A DNA stretch of 64,000 nucleotides from NCBI GenBank assembly GCA_010015655.1, contig ML976681.1, positions 87,725-151,724 of the forward strand, given 5' to 3'. The stretch comes from Bimuria novae-zelandiae CBS 107.79 (Eukaryota; Ascomycota; Dothideomycetes; Pleosporales; Didymosphaeriaceae). Shown in pieces: positions 22,525 through 33,100 of the stretch (position 1 is the stretch's first letter; every line of letters begins with the position of its first letter). A program made the position numbers and the translations under genes. The notes beneath the pieces were generated by a model. It searched no databases, was not told the DNA's origin, and was given only the letters and a program-made list of their open reading frames with translations.

Positions 22525-23636
22525 ATGCACTCATCTGTCTCTTACCCATCACTTATCGAGCACAACATGTCCATCCAGCTCGATACTGTCTCTATCGCCC
22601 GTCTTTCGCTACACAACCCCAACCGCTTCAGCATTCAGCACTCCCAAACCCTTCACCGCTTGGCGCTTCTGCAACACTGGAACATCACCACTGGCGCGAA
22701 AGTGTTGGAATTAGGATGCGGGCAGGGCGACTGTACGACTGTCCTTGCCCATGCTGTGGGCGATCAGGGGAGTGTGGTGGCTGTGGATCCTGCAGATTTG
22801 GATTATGGTACGGTCTTTCCCGTTCTCCGTAGCGCAAGCTACCACCTCCATACCAATCCTCGTGGAATTATCAACTTCCACTGCATTAGTGCCTATACGT
22901 ATGTGTGGTGACTTCTTGGAGACCGTCTTCTAGCCTGCTGCCTGCCCAGGTGTCATGGCAGGCGAGCCGAAACCAGCGGACTGATGCTCCTGCAGGTACC
23001 CCATATAACCTCGGTGAAGCGCAGGGTCACATCTCGCAAGGCCCGTTAGGCAGGCGGATTACTTGGGTCCAGCAAGCCCCACTAGACTATCTCTCTTCCT
23101 TCCCCTCGCCCCCCGCCAGCGACAGCAAGGCCTTCGACGCAACAGTGCTCGCGCATTGCCTATGGTACTTCCCTTCCCCTTCGCACATACACTCCACCTT
23201 CTGCGCCATCAAGCAGCACAGCAAATGTCTCCTCCTTGCCGAATGGTCGCTGGTAGCGACGCACCCCTCTGCCCAGCCTCACGTACTAGCTGCGCTCACT
23301 CAAGCAGCGTTGGAGTGCCATAAATCCAACAGCGTCTCGAACATCCGTACAGTGCTGAGCCCAAAGCGGCTTACCGAGCTAGCCCTGGCTGCCGGGTGGC
23401 AGCTGGAAAGTGAGACCCGCGTGCAGGCAGTGGAAGGGTTGTTGGACGGACAATGGGAAGTCTCTGCGTGTCTTTCTCCCTCGTTCAAAAGGGAAATAGA
23501 GGAAAACGTAGGTGATGAGAGACAACGGGCCGTGATTTTCGCGTTACGAGATGCGTGTAAGGCAAGCTTGGACGTTGTGCAGGGTGGTCTAGCGGGAGTT
23601 ACGGGAATGGACACTTGGGTTGCTAGTTTCGTCTGA
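22525..23636 (+). CDS. SAM-dependent methyltransferase (class I), two exons, intact
   Basis: Exon 1 22525-22807, intron 22808-22995 (GTACGG...TGCAG, 188 nt), exon 2 22996-23636 with TGA. Splicing joins GATTATG to GTACCCC, giving ...VDPADLDYGTPYNLG..., in frame; the product is 307 residues (293 from the in-frame ATG at 22567, which is equally plausible). The Rossmann SAM-binding motif I is VLELGCGQGDCTTVLAHAVG, followed by motif II VVAVDPADLDYG. The acidic/aromatic post-motif segment is FDATVLAHCLWYF, before LLLAEWSLVATHP. No signal peptide or membrane segment, so probably cytosolic; the substrate is unknown. Base composition is balanced and no stop interrupts either exon, in contrast to the RIP-damaged surroundings. 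Confidence 0.8.
22808..22995 (+). other. Intron of the methyltransferase gene
   Basis: Donor GTACGG and acceptor TGCAG. It is required to remove an in-frame stop (TGA at 22909-22911) and to restore the D-Y-G-T-P-Y junction. 188 nt is long for an ascomycete intron, so an unrecognised second splice option is possible. Confidence 0.65.
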
Positions 23637-23838
23637 TAACAGATGCCCATCGAATCGTCGAACCTTCTACATGCGCTGTCCGTTCAATAGCTACCTTCAT
23701 TACTTTTGCAGAGTCGTCCACTGATTGTACAAAAAATATGAAATCCGTAGCCCAAGATGTTACGTCCACCCTACAAACGCAATAGGACATTTCGTGATTT
23801 ATCCTATATCCAGCAGACACGGCGACAATGGCCCACAT
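23637..23838. other. Intergenic region between convergent genes
   Basis: 202 bases separate the stop codons of the plus-strand methyltransferase and the minus-strand expansin-like gene. It presumably holds both 3' ends; no clear polyadenylation motif was assigned. Confidence 0.5.
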
Positions 23839-24472
23839 CTAAGAAGCCACCGTGCCGCTCCACTCTGAGCAGTCGACCTGCTCCGCACTTCCTACTGCGA
23901 GTCCAACGCCGCTATCCCCAAACAGCGCTCCCGGAGCACCGCTCTCAATGCAGAGGTCGAAGTTGAGGTTTGCTCTGTACTGGTTGGAGTCCGAGGGACC
24001 ATTTTGTGCGCAGGGAGGGTTCCCATCGGCTATTTCATGGTCAGCACACATGGATCGGCAAAGCAGATCGTTACGAGACCTACCGGGGCACAGGTTCGTG
24101 ACCTGGACCACAATGTTCATCCCAGCGTTCGAAAAGGTGTTGCCGCTACTATCGGTTCGCGCGGTCAGCTTCCAGCATGTGCCGCAAGCTGGGCCGGCAC
24201 CGGCTCCTGGACCAACGCCGAACTCGTTTTGAGATATGGCAGCTGAGTAGCCGCTCTGTAACGTCGTTTGTAAGCCCATCGGTTGTGAATCGGCGTCGGC
24301 GGGGCCCACTTACGGATGTGTAGAAACCGCATGCTGTGGTGGCTACGTTGCAGTTTCCTGAACCCCATGTATCTGTCGATCCATATTGTGTAAAGGAAGC
24401 GGTTTATGTCGTCGCAGCGGTGATTATCGCGCCGAAAGCAGCGACTGGTAGGAGGAGGTTATTGCAAAGCAT
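23839..24472 (-). pseudogene. Expansin/GH45-like secreted protein gene (EEL type), one nonsense codon
   Basis: Exon 1 24472-24314 (53 codons), intron 24313-24256 (58 nt: GTAAGT, CTTAC branch-like site, TTACAG), exon 2 24255-23839 with TAG; 191 residues. Signal peptide MLCNNLLLPVAAFGAIITA, then a double-psi beta-barrel domain: CGFYTS joined across the intron to SGYSAAISQNEFG, then ACGTCWKLTA, VVQVTNLCPG, ANLNFDLC and VDCSEWSG. These match the fungal EG45/expansin-like extracellular proteins that loosen or bind cell-wall polysaccharide. Codon 23 (24404-24406) is TAA, just after the predicted signal peptide; CAA is the simplest ancestor, a CpA-to-TpA change. Everything else is intact. A sequencing error or downstream start cannot be excluded. 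Confidence 0.75.
24256..24313 (-). other. Intron of the expansin-like gene
   Basis: A 58-nt phase-0 intron with consensus GTAAGT donor, GGGCTTACAAA around a likely branch point and TTACAG acceptor. Removal joins ...GFYTS to SGYSAAI..., restoring the domain. Confidence 0.75.
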
Positions 24473-25330
24473 AATAAACAGTCCGAAAGATGAGCGAGGC
24501 CTTAAAGAAGCGTGTATTTGGGTGGGGGGGGGGAACTAGATTGATCCAGAATTTCGCGAAGCAGTGGCAGCTTGGCTTTCTTATATGCAGCTGTGGCTGT
24601 TCACCTTTATGAACTCTTTCCTCACATGTCAGGCCACTCTAGCATCAATTACACCAGGTTAGTCGCAGCTGCGCCTTCGCTACACATAGACAAGCTTTGC
24701 GGCAGCGGGAGATTATCGATGCCATCATGAGCCGGGTTGCTGGCTGCAATACAATGAGACTTGATCTCGGTACGCTCAACGTCGTCGTGCACTTACTCTA
24801 CCTCAAACGCGCATCTGAGCCTAGATTGTTTCCAGTGGATGCTGATCGACAGGGAAGGGTCTATGTCCGCGGAGGTTTCTGTGAACCCGCCGATGTTTCA
24901 GGTATGATGACAATTGGGCCTGTAAATCCCAGCTCAACGTCCCATGCAAACGTGTGCACCGTTCTAGGAGGTCTGAAAACGTGTGGGCGTGTTGGCAAAA
25001 TATGACCTGGTACAGGTCGAGTATGCTCGCTGTGGTAGTAATCATCCCAATATGCTCAATGATACACGCTTGTAGTCCAACATACTCTTGTACAAACTTG
25101 AGCATCCGTATTTTCCCAAATAATATCCCAGAAAAGGCGTAATCATATGCTGTCGCGTTGATACGCTCATCTCGATCGTATCAATTTGTTGCAAGAATGG
25201 CCCGCGGGGAACGTCTAGAGCACTTTTTCCCGAGGGAGTCGTACAAGCTATGCAAGTCCGTGGCGTGGACTTCCAGAGCTTTTCACGCGCCTGAAGCCTG
25301 GAACGAGGTCTCGAAACTAAATTAACTAAG
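24473..25330. other. Non-repetitive-looking region upstream of the expansin-like gene
   Basis: Balanced base composition with ordinary CpA/TpG content. It has a G-run (24524-24533) and several short open frames (up to 108 codons) on both strands, none with recognisable motifs or codon pattern. It probably holds the promoter of the minus-strand gene. I call no gene. Confidence 0.5.
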
Positions 25331-25837
25331 GGCATGTTCGGTGACCGTAATCTTAACCTTAATTCCATCTCACTATAATAAAAGTAGGGAGACTAAGATA
25401 ATATTATTATTATGTTTAGTTTAAGCGTAATCTTAATATTATAAATAAAAATTCTATCTTATACAATAGCCTTTGTTAAATTAATACTTATTAGTGCTAA
25501 TAAGACACTTATTTATACTTATTTAAATGCGAAATTATAATTTTAATTAAATTCCAAATCTGAAGCTTAATTATATTAAATTTTAGCGTTTTTAACTTTT
25601 AAAATACCTAATAAAAAAAGACTTGTAGGCCTTATAAAATCGTTAATATTATTAATTTTTGTATAAATTAACACCGCTAAGATAGCCTCTACCCCCCATA
25701 TAAAAGTAAAAAAAGTATAAAAATAATATATATTTAAAAGTAGTATAGCTAGCTAGATGCCTTACTAATAACATATATTTATATAAAAAGACTTAATTAT
25801 AGTAAAGGGCATTTAAATAGCTCGTTAAGCACTATAG
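25331..25837. other. AT-rich sequence with a TIR-like start (GGGCATGTTCGG)
   Basis: The boundary between normal and TpA-rich DNA falls at AACTAAGGGCATGTTCGGTG (~25323-25342). GGGCATGTTCGG resembles ends of PIF/Harbinger-type elements and is preceded by TAA, their 3-bp target. No inverted partner was found before Gypsy F starts at 25838, so this is only a suggestion. The rest has no coding signal. Confidence 0.3.
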
Positions 25838-26331
25838 TGTTATAATCACGAACCCTATAGGAATAAAGAAACTAGATAATTACGTTAAGAAGGTTATTGT
25901 TGGCGAAATAACTAAGGCGAAGGAACACAAGAAAATTCAGGGCAGCTTAGGTTAGTAGTTACGTAATAAGGTCCTGCATAATGTAAGATCCTATAGAATC
26001 TCGAGGGTCCTTGGGACCTTAGCGTCTTAGCAAGACTATAATAATAATTCTAATAATAGTAAGAACTAGGATAAATAGTATATAGTTTAATAATATTTTT
26101 ATACCTTTTCTTGTCCTTATAGTTAACTTAATATACTACGAGTATATCTCCTATAATAGATTAGTAAATCTCTTAGTTATTTTATACTTTATTATAAAAT
26201 TAAATTATTCGCACACCTTAGTGTTGTTATTTTAAACTCTTAATTACTAAATATATATATAAGGTATATTACTCTAGACCTATCATTTGCTAACCTAGAA
26301 TAGGCTTAGGTAAGTGAGCCTCCTTATAACA
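25838..26331 (+). repeat. Gypsy F 5' LTR (494 bp)
   Basis: It begins TGTTATAA and ends TTATAACA, a perfect 8-base inverted pair. It is collinear with the split 3' LTR, e.g. AGCTTAGGTTAGTAGTTACG near 25950 and near 40705, and with 47072-47264 downstream of the Copia D insertion. Confidence 0.88.
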
Positions 26332-26407
26332 CTTTAACTACCTAGAGGTCTAAGATAATATAGCGATACTATCTACCTTAGCAGCGTCTAGACTAGCCAC
26401 GGAAAAT

Positions 26408-27416
26408 ATGGCTTCTAGTACTATAATAAACCTAGCTATAGTACTAGCTACTTAGGCTAATAAGATTTAATAGCTTTAAGAATAGGTTACGCAACTTATA
26501 AACTATTTATAAAAGTAGTCTTAGGCCAAGGCCTAGGTATACGTATACGTAGCCTCGAGATTACTAGTAACTAAAATTAACTTTAAAGTTCCGGAGTTTT
26601 TAATAGAATAAAAGGTAGCTTAAAGCTGTTCCGTGTAAATATAAAACTATATTACTAATTTAATAAATAAATTAATAAAATAAATTAGGCAAAGGTTCTC
26701 ATAGCAAGTATATATATAAAAAGAAAACTAGTAACGTAGTTACGTCCTATTATTAACAATTAACTAAAGTACGAAGAATAGCTAAAGAAATAAAATAAAG
26801 AAACGATAAAGGTCTTTATATGTTAGAAAGGGTTTAAGAAATCGATTAAAGTTATATATAAAAAAAAGTTAAAAAACGGTAATAAGTAAAAAGGTATATT
26901 AAGTAACTTAAAGAATAAGGACCTGCTAATAAGTATACCGTAACTTGTAAATAACTATAGGAAAGGATTTATTAGGATAATGTCCCCTTACAGACAGCCT
27001 ACTATAATAGGTTAAAGAAAATAGTAAAGCATAAACTAATCTACTATAACTAACTTAGAAGCCTAAAAGAAAGAAATAAGCTAATTAGCTAAGTGGATAA
27101 CTACCTGCACGAATAATAATTTAAGAAATATAAATATAAGTAAGTACAACCTAATACTAAGAAAAGCTAAAATCTATAATACGATCATAGCGAGGACGTT
27201 ATAATAGCTAAACAGTCGCAAGAAAAGAAGTTAAAGAAGTAATAAAAATATAATAATAGGCTAATAAATAAAAAGTAAAAATAACGCTTAAATAAGAAGG
27301 CCTGCCTAGGGTGCGGCGAATAGGGTTACTTTAAACGTAACTACCTAAAGAATTATAAGACTAAAAGTAAGAAAGCTAAGATTATCTATGTAATAATAGT
27401 TACGCTATAGGCACTA
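26408..27416 (+). pseudogene. Gypsy F gag remnant
   Basis: The frame opens at ATG 26408 (MASSTIINLAIV) and contains FKVPEFLIE (~26588). A CCHC knuckle at ~27303-27345 reads CLGCGE-stop-GYFKRNY: the first two Cys survive, while His and the last Cys have become Tyr (CAC to TAC, TGC to TAC). Very many TAA/TAG stops. The frame is interrupted by solo LTR H at 27417. Confidence 0.6.
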
Positions 27417-27861
27417 TGTTACGGCTACGCCTCACAAGGTAGATGAAGACGGATGGCGGGGAACGGCGCTAGCCAAGGTTCTGACGCCTTGGCCAAGATT
27501 GTAAGCGAACACGTGACGGAACTCTGTCGCAGCGCCAACAGAGTCGGCAAGTCGGACTCTGCGACTCTGTAGGCAGAGTCACAGAGGGGAACTTAGTAAC
27601 TCTGTAGGCAGAGTTACAGAGCTATAGGGCTACCTCGTATTTCTTAAGTATATAGCTACTAGTACGCTCGTTAGATAGTCTTTATCGTTAATTTCTATAA
27701 TCCTTTAACCAAGGTATCACTTGCCTTCGACATCCTTGTTTGGAATCTATATCGCATGTGATCTATTAGCGATCACCCATTAACCTCTGCCTGTACTTCC
27801 ATTAACTATAACCGCGCCCCCAAGGTAACCTGCCTTACGGTACCAAGGCAGGTCCGTAACA
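27417..27861. repeat. Solo LTR H (445 bp) with CACTA target duplication
   Basis: Ends TGTTACGG...CCGTAACA are perfect inverted repeats, and flanks CACTA (27412-27416) and CACTA (27862-27866) match exactly. No interior is present, so this is a solo LTR left by recombination between two LTRs. The left two thirds are GC-balanced and keep CpA/TpG, unlike the RIP-damaged host F, so H arrived after most RIP of F or is from a low-copy family. It includes a repeated module ACTCTGTAGGCAGAGT (27566-27581 and ~27599-27614). Confidence 0.85.
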
Positions 27862-28168
27862 CACTAACACCTATACTACTAAAACTAAAGAAAATAAAGT
27901 CTTTAATATAGAATTTAAGGTTCTAGAGATACTAGAGGAAATAAAATAAAGGATAGTATATAAATATAAGGTTTTTCTCTAACTATTCAAAGGAAAATAC
28001 TAGGCATGTAATAGTTAAATATACGTACCCTAAGAGTGTACGTAAAAGATTAAGCTTAAAGGGCTAAAGGCTACGTTAATCTATAAATTTATTATAACGT
28101 ACTAAGAAAATGTGCTAGTACTAGGATAGTAGATTAAAACTTAAAAATAATATAAGTAGGTAGCCTAG

Positions 28169-28341
28169 TGTAAAAAGCGCCCTGACTACGGGCGACTTAG
28201 TCTATCCACAGTACTAAGGCGATCCCTTAGAGAGGGAAGAGAAGGGCTGCGGCGAGGGAAGTAGATAGGCGAAAGGCCTGGATAGCGCTGGTCTAGAGCG
28301 GACTAGGGCCGTCAAGGGCCCTCGACCTACGACTCGTGACA
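28169..28341 (-). repeat. Gypsy G 3' LTR (173 bp)
   Basis: Read on the plus strand it starts TGTAAAAAGCGCC and ends CTCGTGACA. It differs from the other copy at only about four sites, all transitions (e.g. GATCCCTTAG/GATTCCTTAG, CGTCAAGG/CGTCGAGG). It is GC-rich. Confidence 0.9.
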
Positions 28342-28633
28342 AAGGCTCTTTTCTTTAAGGGTCTTAATCGCGAGAATAAGCACGTAATAACTAGCCTAAT
28401 TAGGCCTTGCGTATTACGTAAGCTAATAACGTAAGCTAAATCTTAGGCTTATACTAAGGCCTAAAACCCTTGTTCTTACTCTCCACTCGGCGGCTTACCT
28501 TATCCCGGAGGCTCCCTAACCCGTAAGTACGACCTAGCTAATCTATGGTAGTCTAGGGTGCCTGACCCCAGATGCCCCCTATTTTGGTACTTAGCCGCTC
28601 CAAATTTGGGGGTCGTGAAGGTAGACTAACCTG

Positions 28634-29760
28634 GTGCAGGCCTGCCGAGTCGTTCCTATACTTATTACTTCTCTACTGCCCTCTTTAGCAACCTTCAGAC
28701 TTTGTCTAGACATACCTACGCTATTTGGCACTATAAGTACCGCGAACGCTATTCTTAAGGCCCTAGTTAATAAGGCGCGTGCGAGCGCGGTTAGTACTAT
28801 TAACTTATACTATACCTACCTTCCTATTATTCTAAATAGCCTTAAGTAGTCTAATTATAAGACGATAAAACTCTGCTAGTTTTAGGTTAAGGAGATACGT
28901 CATGTCCAGTCTAAGGTAGTGTATGTTAATCTTAGCCTAATAGATTTAGAGGACTACGATTTAATCTGCCGCTACGATGCCTGCTATAGCGATAGTAGGA
29001 ATTATTAGTAGGTAAGTTAGCGCTTTAAGGGTTATATAGGGGTTTCAAGGCTAATTAGTAGCAGATACCCGAAGATAACTTAGAGAACGTGTTAAGTGCC
29101 TTAATTACCCTTATGCCACGCTTAAGCTAAATTAATGCGTACACATGCGACAAGATCGACCTCTCTAGATTAAACAAGACATTAGTAAAGGCTACCGCGC
29201 AGGTACTAGAGACAGAATAAAGTAATATTATTATATAAGTGTTATCTAGTGTAGTTAAGGGTTATCTAGACTAAGTCGCATAGGGCTATCGGATCCAAAT
29301 TCTGCGGAAACCCGTTAACCCCCTACTACTTAGGTTATGACACCTGGCCTCCTAAGGAGATTATTCCGGTAGTAGGCCTCTCTATTAAGGAGAAGCGGAA
29401 GAGGAAAGCTTCTACTATAAAGGGGGGTGGTTTAACCTCCCTAGTTACTACTAGTGCTCTTACCCCTAGGCGCAAGAAGGTTGCTCCTAAGTTAGTAAAG
29501 GTCCTTAACCCTAATCCCGGGTTATTAATGCTAATTTAGGGTAGTTAGCGTTTAAGGCTAGTATCCTAGCCACGCTAGACTTCCTTGCAAAGGAAGTAAA
29601 GAAGAAGATTAAGAGTAAGGGTAGTTAAGAGACTTTTTAGTAAGCCTACGAGTCCAAGCGCCTAACTAATTAAGAGGGTTATCTAGTATAATCTAGGGAT
29701 TCCTGCCCCTATTAACGGTGTCTAGATTTTATTCACGTTCTATACCCTTAGGCGGTTTTA
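28634..29760 (+). pseudogene. Coding-like frames antisense to Gypsy G, product unknown
   Basis: Between the integrase tail and the 3' LTR of G the better frames are on the plus strand, opposite to gag-pol. Examples: 28634-28849 is open for 71 codons with a GTG start; then VYVNLSLIDLEDYDLICRYD (~28920-28980); then, in another frame, IPEDNLENVLSALITLMPRL (~29067-29125) and DLSRLNKTLVKATAQVLETE (~29158-29217); near the end ILATLDFLAKEVKKKIKSKG (~29565-29625). Stops are TAG/TAA. The frame changes at least once. No known domain. It may be an antisense accessory ORF, captured sequence, or chance. Confidence 0.35.
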
Positions 29761-30199
29761 GTTAGGTTTCGGTTAGCTATAATCGCGTTGGGTACGGTCT
29801 AAATAGGCTTATAAGCCTCTATTAGGCCCCGAGAGGCGTAAATAGGCCTAGATAGCTCGTTTTAGTCTTTAGTCTATTTAAGAATCCTCTGTCCTGTTTA
29901 TTCTAGTATTTCGCAGCCTATAAAGTGTACTCTCTAGGGTAATCTATTACTAATTACTATTAAGTGCTGTCTTCCTCCTTCTCTAGGGGGGCGACCCCGC
30001 CTCTTAGGCTCCTGTCTAGGGCGACCTTTAGTCTCCTTATCTAAGCCCTTTAGGAACTACTTCATCGCCCCTTTAAAAATCTCCTCTATAAACAACCACT
30101 AGTTCTTATCGCTATCGTATCCTTTCCACTTAACTTCATACAGCCATTCTCTATCTTAGAGTACCCTAGATCTAATTCCTTTAATTAGGTATATATCCT

Positions 30200-33100
30200 C
30201 CCCTGCTTATAGTACAATAACCTTAGGCGGGCTTTACTCCCGTTATAGTAGTCCTTCTAGGGCTGCCTAGTTTAGGAGAGACACATAGAATACTAGGTAA
30301 ATATTAAAGTCCTTTAGTAGCTCTAGCTTATATACCTGTTAACTAATCCGCCGTTTTACCCTATAGGGACCCCAGGACTTGTAGTTAAGTTTCTTCTTAG
30401 GCCTAGTTAACCGTATGTTACGGGCGTTAAGGTATACCATGTCCCCTACTATAAAGGTTTAGGCCTTATACTTCCTATTATACTACGTCGCCTGGTACAC
30501 CTATGCCCTAAGGATCGCTTAGGTTATCCGGGCCCTAGTCTAGGCTAGAACTACCGCTCTGGCCCTTACCGTAGGTACCAACCCGCGCAGCTGTACTTCT
30601 TAGGGCAGGCCTACTATTAGTAGATTTAGGCCGTACACTATAATAAATGGCGACACTCTTATAGAGCTATAAATGCTATTATTGTACGAATATTCTGCTT
30701 CGGATAGAAGGTCCGCCCAATTAGATTATTCGTAATTATAGAACACTTAAAGGTACTATTTAAGCGTTTAATTCTATTATTCTATCTATCCGTCTGTCTG
30801 CGGGTGGAAGGCAGTAGAGAGAAGTTACTTAATTCTTAAATATTAAGTAAAGGTGCTCTAATAAGCTAATACAAATAGGCTACCTTTGTCCGTAACTATT
30901 AACTTTAGAGGGCTATGTAGGCGCAGAACCTCTCTCTTAAAGACCTTAACTAGCTTTACTACCTTTAGGTCCTTTCGCGTAGGGATATAGTGTGCCATCT
31001 TAGAAAACTAGTTAATAATTACTAGGATGCTATTATAACGATAGGCTCTAAATTTACTCTTAGGTAAATCTATTACTATATCTATAGTAATGTCCTCTTA
31101 GATACCCTTTAGGACTAGTAAGCTATTAAGTTAGCCGTGCGTTGCGTGTTAGATAGGTTTCGCCCTAGAGTACGCTTAATAGGTCCAGACGTAGTTCTTT
31201 ACGTATTATTAGACACTAGGCTACTAGAACTCTCGTAGCACTAGCTCTAAGGTCCTAGCGAAGCTAAAATAGCCCGTAAGGGAGTTATCGTAACATTATT
31301 AAAAAACGTATACCCTCGCTAAAGGTGGCACGTATAGCCTATTCTCGTACCATAATAGGTTAGCTAGTCTAATTATCTAGCGCTTTAGCCATTCCGGCTT
31401 TGCCATCTTTGGCCCTTAAAGGTACTAGAGGATTCGTTCTGCAGTTTCGTCCCCCTGGCTATTTCTTTTTAATAGCTCTACTATAGGGTAAGCGCTTACT
31501 AAATTGTTTACCACCGCCTCCTTAGTCGCCAACGTTCTAGGTCTAGCGACCCTTATCGCTACCACTAGTCTAGGGCTTTCTGCCTACTTTAGTGGCTATA
31601 GGCTGCCTGCTACGCCTGCTTTGTTTAAAGCGTTGCCTTTTAGCTATAACTTGTGCTATAGGGCCTTAAGGAGTCTCTACTAGGAACTGCCTATCCCGCC
31701 TAAGCTTGTTTCCTCCTCTAACTCGTAGTTAGGTCTCTATAATAGTCTATTAGCAGGATTTGTCCTTCCTAAATAGTGTTTAATTTTAAAATTAAACGTC
31801 GTAAGCCATTTGGCCCACCTTGCCTGCCATCTAGTTAGGACTTTTATAGACATAAACCCTTACAGGTTAGTATAATTAGTTAGAAGCTCGACCTTCTTAC
31901 TAACACCCTCTAGGTAGTGTCGCTAATACTTAAAAGCTTTAACGATTACTAGCAACTCGCTATTATGCGTGTTGTAGTTTTATTTTACCTAGTTTATCTT
32001 ACGCAAATAAAAAGTAACTAGGTACTATTATAGCTTCCTATATTTATCTAGTTACGGTTGGCTTAAGATACCTAAGATCGCGAAACCTAAAGCGTTAGTT
32101 TCCACTTTTAAGGGTCTTCTAGGGTTAAAGTGGGCTAGTAAGGGCCCTCGCATAAAGCTCTCTTTTAGCTAGTAAAAGAAGGCCTTAGCCTATTTTAGTA
32201 GGCTTATTATAACTAATTCCTTAAGTCTCTGTCGCTGTCTACCCTTAGTGGCTCCCTTTAGCCTTCTTATCAGGGCGTGAAGGGGTGCCGCCACTTAAGA
32301 GAATCCTTCTATAAACCTTTAATAGTAGTTAGTAAAGCTAAGGAAGATCCTAACTGCTTAGACTAAGTTTAGTTTAGGCTAATCTTTTATAGAGGCGACG
32401 CGGCCCTCCTCTATCTCTACGCCGTCTAGGAATACTATAAAGCCTAGGTATCCCACCTTACGTGTATAGAATTCACATTTAGACAGTTTGGCGTATAGCC
32501 AGCGTTTAATAAGGCGTTCTAGCACCATTTGAACGTGCTAGATATATTCCTCCTTTATCTTAGAGTAGATAAGGATATCGTCGAGGTACACAATACAGCA
32601 AATATCAAGAAGGTCCAATAGTATATTATTAATATAGCTTTAGAAGGTCGCAGGCGCGTTTATTAAGCTAAAAGGCATTACTATGTATTCGTACTATCTA
32701 TACCTTATTTAGAAGGCCGTCTTCCATTCATCTCCTACCCTAATTCAGACGCGGTGGTAGGCGTCCCTTAGGTCTAGTTTAGTGTAGATCTAGACATCCC
32801 CTAGTTGGTTAAGGGATTCCTATATTAAGGGAAGTGGGTATTAGTTCTTTATTATAACTATATTTAGTCCCCTATAGTCGACGTAGAGGCGGAGGCCTCT
32901 ATCCTTTTTCTTTACAAAAAGGATTAGTGCCCCAGCGCTCAATCGCGACAGTTAAATAAAGCCCTATTTAAGGTTCTTCTAGATATAGTCGCGCAGAACT
33001 GCCGACTCTAACTCTAATAGACTATAGAGTGGTCTAAAAGGCACTTCCTTGCCTTCCTCGATATTAATCTTTATCTCGTGGGGGCCATGATTGGCAAGGA

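Noticed and set aside
22494..22832. 112-codon plus-strand frame overlapping the methyltransferase first exon
   Set aside because: Shadow frame; lacks the SAM-binding motifs present in the 22525 frame and cannot be spliced to the downstream exon.
23300..23650. 116-codon minus-strand frame opposite the methyltransferase second exon
   Set aside because: Antisense shadow of a well-supported coding exon; no recognisable features.
24697..25005. 102-codon plus-strand frame and 94/108-codon minus-strand frames
   Set aside because: Overlapping frames on both strands in balanced DNA, no motif, no codon pattern, no splice support; not enough to call a gene.
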